64,000 bases of DNA. It comes from Nitrospira sp. CR1.1 (GTDB lineage: Bacteria > Nitrospirota > Nitrospiria > Nitrospirales > Nitrospiraceae). How positions within the stretch are numbered: position 1 is the stretch's first letter; each line of letters begins with the position of its first letter. The stretch spans positions 496,001 to 560,000 of the forward strand of contig WIAF01000001.1 in NCBI GenBank assembly GCA_014055465.1, given 5' to 3'. Below are positions 36,028 to 45,200 of this stretch, one piece after another. The position numbers and the translations under genes are program-made. The notes below the pieces were generated by a model, which was not told where the DNA came from, did no database searches, and saw nothing but the letters and a program-made list of their open reading frames with translations.

Positions 36028-36543
36028 ATGACTTTAATGATCGGACTGGTTCTAATGGCCGCCCCTGCCATAACGCAAGGCACAGACCCTGGCACCGCTC
36101 TCGGAGCGGCGGACGAAGGCGGCACCGACGCGAACAGAGAAATTCTTCTTCAGAAGGTGAAGGCCGACAAGAAACTGCTGGTCGCAACCAGCATAGACTT
36201 GAGCAATGCGGAAGCCAAGAAATTCTGGCCGCTCTACAAAGACTATCAAGAAGACTGCCAAAAGGAGTTGGAGCAGCTCAATCAAGGGCTCGATAGGACG
36301 ATCAAGGACTACGCCGATGAGTTCAATGCGGGCAAGGGCACGATTTCCAACGACAAGGCCAAGACATTGTTGAACGAGGCGTTATCGCTCGAAGAGGCGG
36401 AGTTGAAGCTCAAACGGACCTATGCGGGCAAGATCGGGAAGGTGCTGCCAGCGACCGAGACCGCCCGCTACATCCGGATCGAGAATAACCTTCGGGCCGT
36501 CCTCAAAGCGGAATTTGCTCAGCAGAGTCCCTTGGTCTACTGA
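36028..36543 (+). CDS. Exported helical protein
   Basis: A 171-residue protein with a short signal sequence (MTLMIGLVLMAAPAITQG) and a soluble, mostly helical, charged remainder (ILLQKVKADKKLLVATSIDLSNAEAKKFWPLYKDYQEDCQKELEQL...). The helix-rich pattern with repeated LxxE/K spacing recalls small periplasmic chaperone-like proteins of the Spy/CpxP type but no LTxxQ motif is seen. An in-frame TTG precedes the ATG. It lies 44 bp before the first pqiA-like gene. I do not recognise the family. Confidence 0.75.
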   Translation: MTLMIGLVLMAAPAITQGTDPGTALGAADEGGTDANREILLQKVKADKKLLVATSIDLSNAEAKKFWPLYKDYQEDCQKELEQLNQGLDRTIKDYADEFNAGKGTISNDKAKTLLNEALSLEEAELKLKRTYAGKIGKVLPATETARYIRIENNLRAVLKAEFAQQSPLVY

Positions 36544-36586
36544 GCCGGATGGCGCGTCGGTAGGTTGCGGCGGGGAGCAGGATCAT

Positions 36587-37189
36587 ATGGTTACCCTTCC
36601 GGTCATCGCCTGTCACGAATGCGATTTACTGCAACGAAAAATCGTCCTGCCACCACGGGGACGCGCCCGCTGCCGGCGCTGCCGTGCGATCCTTTACAGA
36701 GACTATCCCCCCGGTCCGGATCGGGCACTGGCCTGTGCCATTGCGGCATTGGTGCTGTTCCTGATCGCGAATGCCTACCCGATCGTCGGGCTGGAGGTAC
36801 AAGGAAACCGGCAGACCGCCAGTCTCTACGATGCCGTCCATACGTTATGGGTCGAGGGGCGGGAGGATGTGGCGCTCCTCGTCGGCTTCACGGCGATGTT
36901 CACTCCGGCTGTTGAGATTTCCCTGCTCATCTCTCTCCTGCTCCCCTTGAAATTCAATCGCGCGACGGAAGGCACCGTTCCCATTCTCCGTTTCTTGCAG
37001 ATCGTCCGGCCCTGGAGCATGACGGAGGTGTTCTTACTCGGAATCCTCGTGGCCCTGGCCAAGCTCGAGCACCTCGCCCGCGTGGAGGCGGGAATCGCGC
37101 TTTGGGCGTTCGGGAGCCTGATCCCTTTATTGATCGTCGCATCCATGTCATTCGATCCGGAGGATCTATGGCTGAACGTGAGCGGTTGA
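36587..37189 (+). CDS. pqiA: PqiA-like membrane protein, first half-size subunit
   Basis: A 200-residue inner-membrane protein matching one of the two repeats of PqiA: a zinc-ribbon-like start (CHECDLLQ...CRRC), then four membrane segments (ALACAIAALVLFLIANAYPIVGLEV, VALLVGFTAMFTPAVEISLLISLLLPL, FLLGILVALAKL, GIALWAFGSLIPLLIVASMSFDP). E. coli PqiA carries both repeats in one 417-residue chain; here they are two genes. PqiA works with PqiB and PqiC in lipid transport between the membranes. The gene overlaps the second pqiA-like gene by 22 bases. Confidence 0.88.
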   Translation: MVTLPVIACHECDLLQRKIVLPPRGRARCRRCRAILYRDYPPGPDRALACAIAALVLFLIANAYPIVGLEVQGNRQTASLYDAVHTLWVEGREDVALLVGFTAMFTPAVEISLLISLLLPLKFNRATEGTVPILRFLQIVRPWSMTEVFLLGILVALAKLEHLARVEAGIALWAFGSLIPLLIVASMSFDPEDLWLNVSG

Positions 37190-37824
37190 CCAGGATGGCA
37201 TTCACGAGGACGGCGGGCCGGCTCGGACTCCTCTCCTGCCATTTATGCAACTCGCTGACCAAGTCGGCGCCGGGGGCCCACGAAGGCCGATGTTCCCGCT
37301 GCGGCTCGCATCTCCGCTTTCGGAAACCGGACAGCATCACGCGAACCTGGGCGTTGCTGATCGCCAGCTACATTCTGTTCATCCCGGCGAACCTGCTGCC
37401 GATCATGCATACCAATTCCCTGTTCGGCGCACAGTCGGACACGATCTTGAGCGGAGTCGTCTACCTCTGGGCCTCCGGATCTTGGCACCTGGCCGTCATC
37501 GTCTTTATCGCCAGCATCCTGGTTCCCAGCGCCAAGCTCGTGACGTTGACCTTTCTAGTGGTGTCCGTGCAACGCCGCTCAACGTGGGATCCGCTGCAAC
37601 GAATGAACATGTACCGGATCCTGGAATCGGTCGGCCGGTGGTCCATGCTGGACATCTTCGTCGTGGCGATGTTGGTCGCGCTGGTTCATCTTCAAACGTT
37701 GGCCACCATCCGCGCCGGCGCCGGCGCCGTGGCCTTTGGGGCCCTCGTGGTCGTGACCATGTTGGCAGCCATGGCATTTGATCCCCGCTTGATCTGGGAT
37801 CCGCAATGGACGCGCCATGAATAG
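37168..37824 (+). CDS. pqiA: PqiA-like membrane protein, second half-size subunit
   Basis: A 218-residue inner-membrane protein matching the other PqiA repeat: zinc-ribbon cysteines in CHLCNSL and CSRCG, then four membrane segments including WALLIASYILFIPANLLPIMHT and LAVIVFIASILVPSAKLVTL, with RWSMLDIFVVAMLVALV as the conserved loop. I chose the ATG at 37168, which has GGAGG six bases upstream inside the preceding gene. It overlaps pqiB by eight bases. Together with its neighbour it probably forms a heteromeric PqiA. Confidence 0.88.
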   Translation: MAERERLTRMAFTRTAGRLGLLSCHLCNSLTKSAPGAHEGRCSRCGSHLRFRKPDSITRTWALLIASYILFIPANLLPIMHTNSLFGAQSDTILSGVVYLWASGSWHLAVIVFIASILVPSAKLVTLTFLVVSVQRRSTWDPLQRMNMYRILESVGRWSMLDIFVVAMLVALVHLQTLATIRAGAGAVAFGALVVVTMLAAMAFDPRLIWDPQWTRHE

Positions 37825-39457
37825 GCCCATCGACGAACTGAACCTTGCGGATCTCCCCTCTGCCGTCGCCGAAGGCCGGCGCGGCTGGTCCTTCCAATTC
37901 ATCTGGGTGGTTCCGATCGTAGCCGCGCTGATCGGCGGGTGGCTCGTCGTCAAGGGGATTCTGGAGCACGGCCCCACGATCACGATCACCTTCAAGACGG
38001 CGGAAGGCCTTGAGGCCGGCAAAACGAAAATCAAATACAAGAACGTCGATGTCGGCGAAGTGAAGCAGGTCACACTCAGCGACGATCACCAACGCGTCGT
38101 GGCGACCGCAGAGATCGTCAAGGAGGCAGGACCCTATCTGGTCGAAGACAGCCGCTTTTGGATCGTTCGCCCACGGGTGTCCGGCGGCCATGTTTCTGGA
38201 CTCGGGACGTTGTTCTCCGGCTCCTTCATCGGGCTGGATATCGGCAAATCCGACAACCGGCGGCGCCAATTCACCGGCCTCGATACGCCGCCGGTGTTCA
38301 CTACGGATGTCCCTGGCCGCCAGTTCGTCCTGGTGAGCGACGACCTGGGATCACTGGGGATCGGCTCTCCGGTGTATTACCGCCAGGTCGAGGTCGGCAG
38401 TGTGGTGGCGCATGAACTCAATCAGGACGGAAAAGCCGTCATGCTGAAGATCTTCATCAATGCCCCCTATGATCAATTTGTGACGGCCAGCACGCGGTTT
38501 TGGAATTCGAGCGGCATCGATGTCGCCCTGGATGCGACGGGACTCAAAGTGGACACGCAGTCGCTCGCCTCCATTCTCATCGGCGGGATTACCTTCGAGG
38601 CCCCTCCTGGTTCCTCGCCGGTACCGCCGGTCGAGGAGAACCACACATTCGCCTTGGCCACCAGTCGCTCCCAGGCGATGAAACTTCCGGACGCACTGGC
38701 TATTCCCGCCGTCATGTATTTCAAAGATTCGCTCCGCGGCCTGTCGATCGGCGCGCCGGTCGAATTCCGCGGAATCGTCGTCGGTGAAGTCCAATCCATG
38801 CACGTGGAATTCGAGGAGAGGCAGAGCGAATATCGCTTTCCGGTCGGGCTGACGATTTATCCCGAACGTCTGGCGGCAATGGCCGCCGACGGTTCGCCCG
38901 TCGTCGCAGACCCGGCCACCCACCGCACGCGGTGGAATAGGCTGACCGAACATGGATTACGCGGTCAACTCCGAATCGGCAACCTCCTGACAGGGCAACT
39001 TTATGTGGCCGTGGATTTTTTCCCCGATGCGCCGAAGCAACAGATCGATTGGACGAGAACGCCTCCCGTCCTGCCGACCGTCGTAGGTTCGATGACGGAA
39101 GTCCAGGACACACTCTCGCGATTGGCCAGAAGACTTGAAAAGGTGCCGTTGGACCAAATCGGCAACGACATCCGACAGAGCCTGCAGGCCCTGAACCGCA
39201 CCCTGGACAGCGCGAACCAACTCGTCAAGCGGCTCGATATGGATATCGTGCCTACGGCGAGAACGACCATGGAGGACGTGCGTAAGACCCTCAAGGCGGC
39301 CGAGCGCAGCATCGGATCCGATGCGCCGATCCAGCAGGATCTGCGTGAGACGCTCCGGGAGCTGAACCGGACCGCGCAGTCGCTCCGGACGTTGACGGAT
39401 TATCTGGAACGGCATCCGGAGTCGCTGCTTCGCGGAAGGAAAGGGAACGAAAAGTGA
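37817..39457 (+). CDS. pqiB: PqiB-type MCE-domain intermembrane transport protein
   Basis: A 546-residue protein anchored by one N-terminal helix (IWVVPIVAALIGGWLVVKGIL, about residues 30-52) and carrying three successive MCE domains: ITFKTAEGLEAGKTKIKYKNVDVGEV, FVLVSDDLGSLGIGSPVYYRQVEVGSV and MYFKDSLRGLSIGAPVEFRGIVVGEV. A C-terminal coiled-coil helix (about 440-546) would extend toward the outer membrane, as in PqiB, where stacked MCE rings and a needle make a lipid conduit. It overlaps genes on both sides. Confidence 0.94.
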   Translation: MNRPIDELNLADLPSAVAEGRRGWSFQFIWVVPIVAALIGGWLVVKGILEHGPTITITFKTAEGLEAGKTKIKYKNVDVGEVKQVTLSDDHQRVVATAEIVKEAGPYLVEDSRFWIVRPRVSGGHVSGLGTLFSGSFIGLDIGKSDNRRRQFTGLDTPPVFTTDVPGRQFVLVSDDLGSLGIGSPVYYRQVEVGSVVAHELNQDGKAVMLKIFINAPYDQFVTASTRFWNSSGIDVALDATGLKVDTQSLASILIGGITFEAPPGSSPVPPVEENHTFALATSRSQAMKLPDALAIPAVMYFKDSLRGLSIGAPVEFRGIVVGEVQSMHVEFEERQSEYRFPVGLTIYPERLAAMAADGSPVVADPATHRTRWNRLTEHGLRGQLRIGNLLTGQLYVAVDFFPDAPKQQIDWTRTPPVLPTVVGSMTEVQDTLSRLARRLEKVPLDQIGNDIRQSLQALNRTLDSANQLVKRLDMDIVPTARTTMEDVRKTLKAAERSIGSDAPIQQDLRETLRELNRTAQSLRTLTDYLERHPESLLRGRKGNEK

Positions 39458-40050
39458 CCGGTCACCTCAGCCGAATCTCGTTTCTCGCAGCGGTCATTTG
39501 GCTTGCCGGATGCGGCAGTTCGCCGCCGATCCATTTCTACACGTTGAGCGCGGAAGCCTCACCCAATCCCCTCGCCCCCGTCAAGAACGACCGACCCATT
39601 TCGGTCGGGCCCGTTACCTTGCCCGAAGTCATCGAACGTCCGCAACTCGTGTTACGGACCAGCCCCAATCGGGTGACGTTGGTGGAGGAGCACCAGTGGG
39701 CGGAGCCGTTGCAGAGCGACATCCCGAGGGTCCTTGCCGAGAATCTGTCCCGGCTGTTGGGAACGAAGCAGGTCGCCGTCCATCCGCAGAGCGCCGGCGA
39801 CCACGCGGAGTATCGCGTGGCGGTGGATGTTCAGCGATTCGAATCCACGCTCGGCAGCAGGGCCTCGATCGACGTCCTCTGGACCATTCGTCAGAGCTCC
39901 AGAAGCGAGGCTACATTCAAGACCGGACGATCGAGCGTGGAGGAACCGGTCGCCGATCCGAGTTATGAGGCGCTTGCCGCGGCCCATAGCCGAGGCCTGG
40001 TCCGGGTCAGTCGCGATATCGCGGATGCGATCCGGTCGTGGCGCCAATGA
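39454..40050 (+). CDS. pqiC: PqiC-type outer-membrane lipoprotein
   Basis: A 198-residue lipoprotein: lipobox WLAGC with Cys20, followed by GSSPPIHFYTLSAEA and the PqiC/YmbA-type core (SVGPVTLPEVIERPQLVLRTSPNRVTLVEEHQWAEPLQSDIPRVLAENLSRLLG). PqiC docks the PqiB needle at the outer membrane. It starts with GTG in a four-base overlap with pqiB and closes the operon. Confidence 0.92.
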   Translation: MTGHLSRISFLAAVIWLAGCGSSPPIHFYTLSAEASPNPLAPVKNDRPISVGPVTLPEVIERPQLVLRTSPNRVTLVEEHQWAEPLQSDIPRVLAENLSRLLGTKQVAVHPQSAGDHAEYRVAVDVQRFESTLGSRASIDVLWTIRQSSRSEATFKTGRSSVEEPVADPSYEALAAAHSRGLVRVSRDIADAIRSWRQ

Positions 40051-40094
40051 CGATCCGATCGGGCTCCGTCGATTCCCTTGCCGGGGGATGTGGG

Positions 40095-40616
40095 TCAATC
40101 GGGTCGTGGCTGGCCTGATGGATCGCCCGGTGTCGCAGTCACGCTGTCGTTTCCGCCATGTCGGCGGCGAAGCTCCTTCTTGTACGCGCGACGTTCTTCG
40201 GGCGACATGCTCTGAAATTTTTCCCGCAACTCCTTCCGCTGCCCGGGCGGGAGTGACTTGAACCATCGCCGGGCATTGCGTACCGATTCGCGCTGCTCAG
40301 GCGGTAATTGGCGGAACTGTTGATACCGCTCGCGTAATTGCTGTCGTTGCTCCGGTGGAAGCGACCGCCATTGCTTGAACCGCTGCTTCGCCTCCTGACG
40401 CTCTTCGGGCGTCATGGTGCCCCACTGCTGCGCCCCATTCCGCAATCGTTGCTGTTTGCGCGGCGGCAACTGATCCCAGTTGTCGCTGAACCGTTGCAAC
40501 AGTTGCTGTTCGCCCGGGCTGAGTTGGCTCCATGGCACCCCTGCCTGGTCGCCTTGCGCCCACGCGGGCATCACCCCGATGACCAACACCAGTATTCCTA
40601 TCAACGGCAGGTTCAT
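40095..40616 (-). CDS. DUF3106-family exported protein
   Basis: A 173-residue exported protein: signal peptide ending PAWAQG, then a repeated LxPExRxxLRxRxxxW/F pattern (LPPRKQQRLRNGAQQWGTMTPEERQEAKQRF...), the tandem helical repeat of DUF3106. The tail is Gly/Pro/Arg-rich. It is the last gene of an operon with an ECF sigma factor and a DUF3619-type protein, an association familiar in betaproteobacteria. The function is unknown; a periplasmic sensor or stabiliser is a guess. Stop codons of pqiC and this gene face each other. Confidence 0.88.
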   Translation of the reverse strand: MNLPLIGILVLVIGVMPAWAQGDQAGVPWSQLSPGEQQLLQRFSDNWDQLPPRKQQRLRNGAQQWGTMTPEERQEAKQRFKQWRSLPPEQRQQLRERYQQFRQLPPEQRESVRNARRWFKSLPPGQRKELREKFQSMSPEERRAYKKELRRRHGGNDSVTATPGDPSGQPRPD

Positions 40617-40930
40617 GGGCCGGTTGGCATCCTCAGTGAGTCGCGCGGGTGGTCTTTGGCAGACGTTGACGGGGTCTCCTTCGCAGGCTTACGAGCCTCT
40701 GCGGGCATTCCGTTGCGATCAGGCTTTGGTTTCGCCGGAGGCGGCGCAACAGGATTGTCTGTTATGGTAAACGGATCGATCCACCGGCCCTCCTCGGCCT
40801 GCCAACTCCCCAGGAAATCGAGCAATTCGGCATCCGGTTCTTCTGTCGGTGCCGGCGCCGCTTCCGCAATCCCGACGGCCAGGCAGAACAGGAGCATCAG
40901 TCCCGGTCTACCCGGTGGTGGCGGTACCAT
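40613..40930 (-). CDS. Exported proline-rich hypothetical protein of the sigma-factor operon
   Basis: A 105-residue protein with a short signal-like segment (LMLLFCLAVGIAEAAP), an acidic DAELLDFLGSWQ motif and a Pro/Lys-rich tail. The motif ELLDFLGSWQ partly echoes the DxEFYDWLA segment of its neighbour. It overlaps the DUF3619 gene by 23 bases and the DUF3106 gene by four, so it is probably a real member of the operon. No family recognised. Confidence 0.65.
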   Translation of the reverse strand: MVPPPPGRPGLMLLFCLAVGIAEAAPAPTEEPDAELLDFLGSWQAEEGRWIDPFTITDNPVAPPPAKPKPDRNGMPAEARKPAKETPSTSAKDHPRDSLRMPTGP

Positions 40931-41264
40931 CGGCCAGCCAATCGTAAAATTCGAGGTCTTCGGACAATTCGAAATTTTCCGGCGATTGCATCAGTTCAAG
41001 ATCTTCCAACAGCAGAGGCGAATGGTTGGCGCCATTCGCCTGCCACAGCCACATCGTCACCGCCAGAACGGCCATTGAAGCCAGGGCCACACCGCCGACC
41101 CATTGAAACCAGGGCCGCCGCGCAGAGGACCGGCTTACGGCATGCACCCGCGCGCGTTGCACGGCCAGCACGGTCTTTCGATCGAGCGCCTGCACACTCT
41201 GATCGAGAAGACGCTTCGCCGACGAGGCCAGCGGATCTGGCTGTTCGTCCGATCGTTCGTTCAT
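40908..41264 (-). CDS. DUF3619-like single-pass membrane protein, probable sigma-factor partner
   Basis: A 118-residue protein with a cytosolic helical N-terminus (KRLLDQSVQALDRKTVLAVQRARVHAV), one transmembrane helix (VGGVALASMAVLAVTMWLW, about 68-87) and an acidic periplasmic tail. DUF3619 proteins have this layout and follow ECF sigma genes, so an anti-sigma role is plausible though no ZAS zinc motif is present. The ATG at 41264 overlaps the sigma-factor stop codon by four bases. Confidence 0.78.
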   Translation of the reverse strand: MNERSDEQPDPLASSAKRLLDQSVQALDRKTVLAVQRARVHAVSRSSARRPWFQWVGGVALASMAVLAVTMWLWQANGANHSPLLLEDLELMQSPENFELSEDLEFYDWLADGTATTG

Positions 41265-41887
41265 GGCCAATGTGCTCCCAATCGCTGGCGCAACACCTGC
41301 AGAGCCCGGAACAAGTGGGTTTTCACGCTGCCCTCGGAACACCCCATGGCTTGGGCCGTTTGCGCCACATCCAACTCTTCCCAAATACGCAGGAGAAAGG
41401 CCTGCTGCTGCCGAAGCGGCAACGCGCGCAGGGCCACTTCCAGTTCTGCACAGGCCCGCTTGCGCTGCACCTCGCCATCCGGCGCCGGGGCGGTTGAATC
41501 GGGAATCTGCTCCAGCGGATCTTCCGCCTCTTCGTCATCCTGCGCACCATGGAAAAATTCCCGCAGACGGTTCCGCACCCGCTCCCGCCGGTACCAATCA
41601 CGAATGCGGCTCTGGAGAATGCAATGAAACAGCGCGCCCCATTCCTCCTCGGGCCGCTGGGCATACTTCTGTGCCAGTTTCAGCATGGCATCCTGGACAA
41701 GATCAAGCGCCTCATCCTCATTCCCCGTGGCAATGTGCGCCATGCGGAATGCGCGTCGCTCAATCCCCGCCAGAAACCGGTCCAATGCCTGGGTTCGATC
41801 CAGTGATCCCACCCTCTCACCCAGGCAGATGCCTGGCTGCTCATGAACGGCGATAGGGGAATGGCAGCCGCTCATCCCCGTGTTCAT
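41261..41887 (-). CDS. ECF-type RNA polymerase sigma factor
   Basis: A 208-residue sigma-70-family protein. Region 2 spans about 30-110 (FLAGIERRAFRMAHIATGNEDEALDLVQDAMLKLAQKY, then WGALFHCILQSRIRDWYRR) and region 4 about 140-200 (LRALPLRQQQAFLLRIWEELDVAQTAQAMGCSEGSVKTHLFRALQVLRQRL). The acidic linker between them is longer than usual. The true start may be at one of several internal codons because the first 25 residues are not conserved-looking. It heads an operon with DUF3619, a small exported protein and DUF3106. Confidence 0.9.
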   Translation of the reverse strand: MNTGMSGCHSPIAVHEQPGICLGERVGSLDRTQALDRFLAGIERRAFRMAHIATGNEDEALDLVQDAMLKLAQKYAQRPEEEWGALFHCILQSRIRDWYRRERVRNRLREFFHGAQDDEEAEDPLEQIPDSTAPAPDGEVQRKRACAELEVALRALPLRQQQAFLLRIWEELDVAQTAQAMGCSEGSVKTHLFRALQVLRQRLGAHWP

Positions 41888-42222
41888 CCTCTATGCGTCC
41901 CGTGACCGACCATTGAAGACCTATGCGCGGCAGCGGCATGGGCCTGATTTTGGCTGAGGTCGGCCCGATTCTCGACCCCAATTCCCGTGAAATCAAGACA
42001 GGTCAAGAGAAAATCTCCGGTCGCGACGCGCATGCGCGTGGTCCCTAGGCAAAAGAATCGCTGGTCGTCCCCGCCCGCCGTTTTTCAGAGCGAGCTTCTC
42101 TTCGGTCACAACGCAGGAGGAGACTCCCGGTTGACAGCATGCCTTCATAGGAACCGGAACGTTATGGAAGAAACCGCTGGTGGTATTGGAGAGAAGGCGC
42201 GGAAAGGACTGTGCGGAGGAAC
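41888..42222. other. Intergenic stretch, nothing recognised
   Basis: About 335 bases between the sigma-factor start and the stop of the large TPR protein, both on the minus strand. It should hold the sigma-operon promoter, but I cannot point to a convincing -35/-10 pair, which would be expected if the ECF factor drives its own operon. Confidence 0.5.
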
Positions 42223-45200
42223 CTACTTGGCTTTTCCCCCATCGGCCGGCTTCTTGCCGCCCACCCAGGAAACGGATGGGATCCGGGCGACGAGATCCAG
42301 GCGCTCGTGCGCGTCATCGTCCTTCAGGTCCGGTCCGACACTATAGAGGACGCCCTTTTTCATATTGACCAGCATGGGCAGGCCGCTAAAGGGATCGTAG
42401 AGCCCTTGGCCGGCCTTGGCTAACCTGGTCAGCAGGTCCTGCTCCGGCGGAGTACGGCGTAACCAGGCCTGCAGCGAGACCAGCCGCAAGCGGGCATCGG
42501 TCTCCAGGACTCGACCACCGTACGTTTCCCATGCGGGTAGCGGATCCACCCCGACGAGACTCTCTATGGGATTCACCACCATATCGCTGATGCTATACGG
42601 AGCGATTCGCACAAATTGTGATTGCTTCGGCAGGTCGGCATACCGTCCGTCCGCTGCTGCTTTTCCCGCAGCGTCATAATATTCTGCGTAGGCATTAAAC
42701 CGGCGCTGTTTCGGCAATGGCAACGCGGCGGCAATGGCGCCATAGATCGGACGCGTGTCGGCCCGATCCTGACTGACCGCTTCATCCACCATTTTGGTGG
42801 CCAGCACAAACTGGCTCTGCATCGGCCAGCGGAGAGACTGTTCGGGCTGTTCCAACGGCCGCGCCAATTTGGCGATCCGGCTGATATATCGCTCATCGAG
42901 GTCCGGCCGCTGCAGGAGCCCGCTCATGAGGACCACGTCGTCATTCATCGCGGCACTGGCCAGCATCTTCACGGGCAACGACTTCGCCTGTCCCAATACC
43001 GTCCGCCAGGCCGTCAGATCGGTTTCCAGCCGGCCGACCCCCGTCTCAACATCCTGCGCAAATCCGTCTGCCAGATACAGCCGATGGGTCTCCAGTATCA
43101 GCCCGCAATTCGGGCTGATCGGTTGCCCATACCCGACATCTTCGAACGGCTTATTCAGCCATTGCCGGTAGCGACCCAGGCTGACCTCCGCTTGGGACAC
43201 CCATTTCTTGACGCCGTTTGCATCCAGCTGCATCTGCATAGCCGGATCAGCCGTCTTCATCCACTGACCCGTCGCTTCCGCCGATGCACTGTGATTCCCC
43301 TCCGGCAAATAGCCTTCTCCGGTCAGGCAGGTATGCGTGAACGCCCGGTCGGCGCCCTCCACTCGTCGATCCATTCCCGCCTGCATGGGATCCTGGCTCT
43401 CGGCGGCACCGAGACCGAGCAGGAGGAGATATCCGTTTCTGCTGGAGTCTTGCAGCGTCTGTTGAGGCACCGACGTCATATTGCGATAGGCGGCGCTGGG
43501 TTGCTCCTCCAGCACCAGCCACGTCAGGGTCACTGCAGCCACAGTGCCTCCGACCAGAAGCAGGACGAGGCCGACCACTGCCAGAACCAGGACAACGAGT
43601 GAGCGCGTCGTCGACACTCCCGCGCCGACCAGAGAAGCTGCCGCCTCACCGACCCGGCTCCATACCCCTCGGGCGGCAGGCTGGATCGGTTTGGGACGCT
43701 GGGGCGGCTCATCTGCAAGCGCCGCGGGAGGCTGCTCGATCGGTTCAGACGTCTGCTCCGCCACCACTGCGGCAGGAACTGTTTCCTCAACCGGCTGTGG
43801 GGCGACAGAAGCCAGCGGCTCCACAGGAGCGGGAGTCTCTGGTGGAGCGGCACTGACTTCAGGGGTCACGGGCTCTGCAGATTTTTTGAGCCAGCGCGTC
43901 AGCATGTTTCCGGTGGAAGGTTTCGGAGTCGGTGCCGACGACGCATTGTCCCAGAGAATATGCAACCCGTCACTCGGAGTGGTGTCAGATGGAGCGGGAA
44001 GAGCCGGTGCAACTACCTCTGTATCGACAACAACGGCCGGCTCGGCAGCTATTGCTATGGGCTGTTCAGGCTCCTCTGGCTGTACAGACTCAAGGGCATG
44101 GGGTGACTCGACGACCTGCGGCGAATCATCCGCCGGAACATCAATCGATGTCTCAGCCGCTGTTACAGGCGGGAGTTCTTGAACTGACTCTGTCTGAACA
44201 TCCATGACCTCCACAGATGGAACTTCGGCGGCATGCGCCCGAGAATCGACAACCTCATGCTCTTCCAGATTCGCGATCGGCTCCAGCGACGCAACCGGCG
44301 GGCTCTCTATTGCCGGAAGATCCGCCGGCGGTTCGGCTTGTGGCTCCGGGACAATCGGTTCGGCCAGTGCTCCCGTGTGATCCTCAACGGGAGACATTGA
44401 GGTCGGAACGGCGACCGTCTCCTCCACCGGTTCAAAGTCCGCAGGGGCAGTCAGCTCTTGCGCACGCATCAGCGGAAGCGATTCCTCCACCTGAAGCAAC
44501 GGCTCCGTGGGCTCTGCCGCGACCGATTCGTCGCGCGTGACGTCGATGGTGAATTCCGTGACAGGGTCCGCCTGGACGCGAGCTGGCTCACCTGCGGCTG
44601 TCGGGGAGATCGTTTCATTTTCCAGCAGACGCAAGGGAACTGCTGTGGATTCCTCCTTCACACGCCCCGCGGATGGCTCAAGTTCGGGCAAGGTGGTTGG
44701 ACTCTCGGCAAGAGTCGCCTCACGCGCCTCGGTAGCAACAGGGAGGGGATTATTGTGCGGCTGGTTCTGCGAGTCCGGTGAGAGAAGCCGGAACCCGCGC
44801 GCCGATTCATCGGCAACCTCCGGCACTGGTTCGCCGCCGACCGTCAGTGACTCCGCCTGTGCTGCAGGCTCAGACGTCTCCGGCACCGCGGGTACCATGA
44901 GCGTCGAATCCTGTGGCACTCCGCCGGATTCTCCGGCTTCTCCAACCGCTAACGAGACTGAACCGAATTCCGGTTCCGGCTCTTGACTGGGAATGGTGAC
45001 GTTTTCCACCTCGATCTGTTCCCAGGGCATGGGTCCGGACAACGTCGGTGAAGCGCTGCCCGAATCGAGGGAGGATTCCTGCGCCGGCGCTTCGTAGAAC
45101 GTCGCTGTCATCTCGACAGAATCCGCGGCGGCGGAGGTTGCCGGAGCCGGGTCCGGCTCCGCACTTGGAAGTGTCTGCGCGGGCGAGGACTGCATGGCTG

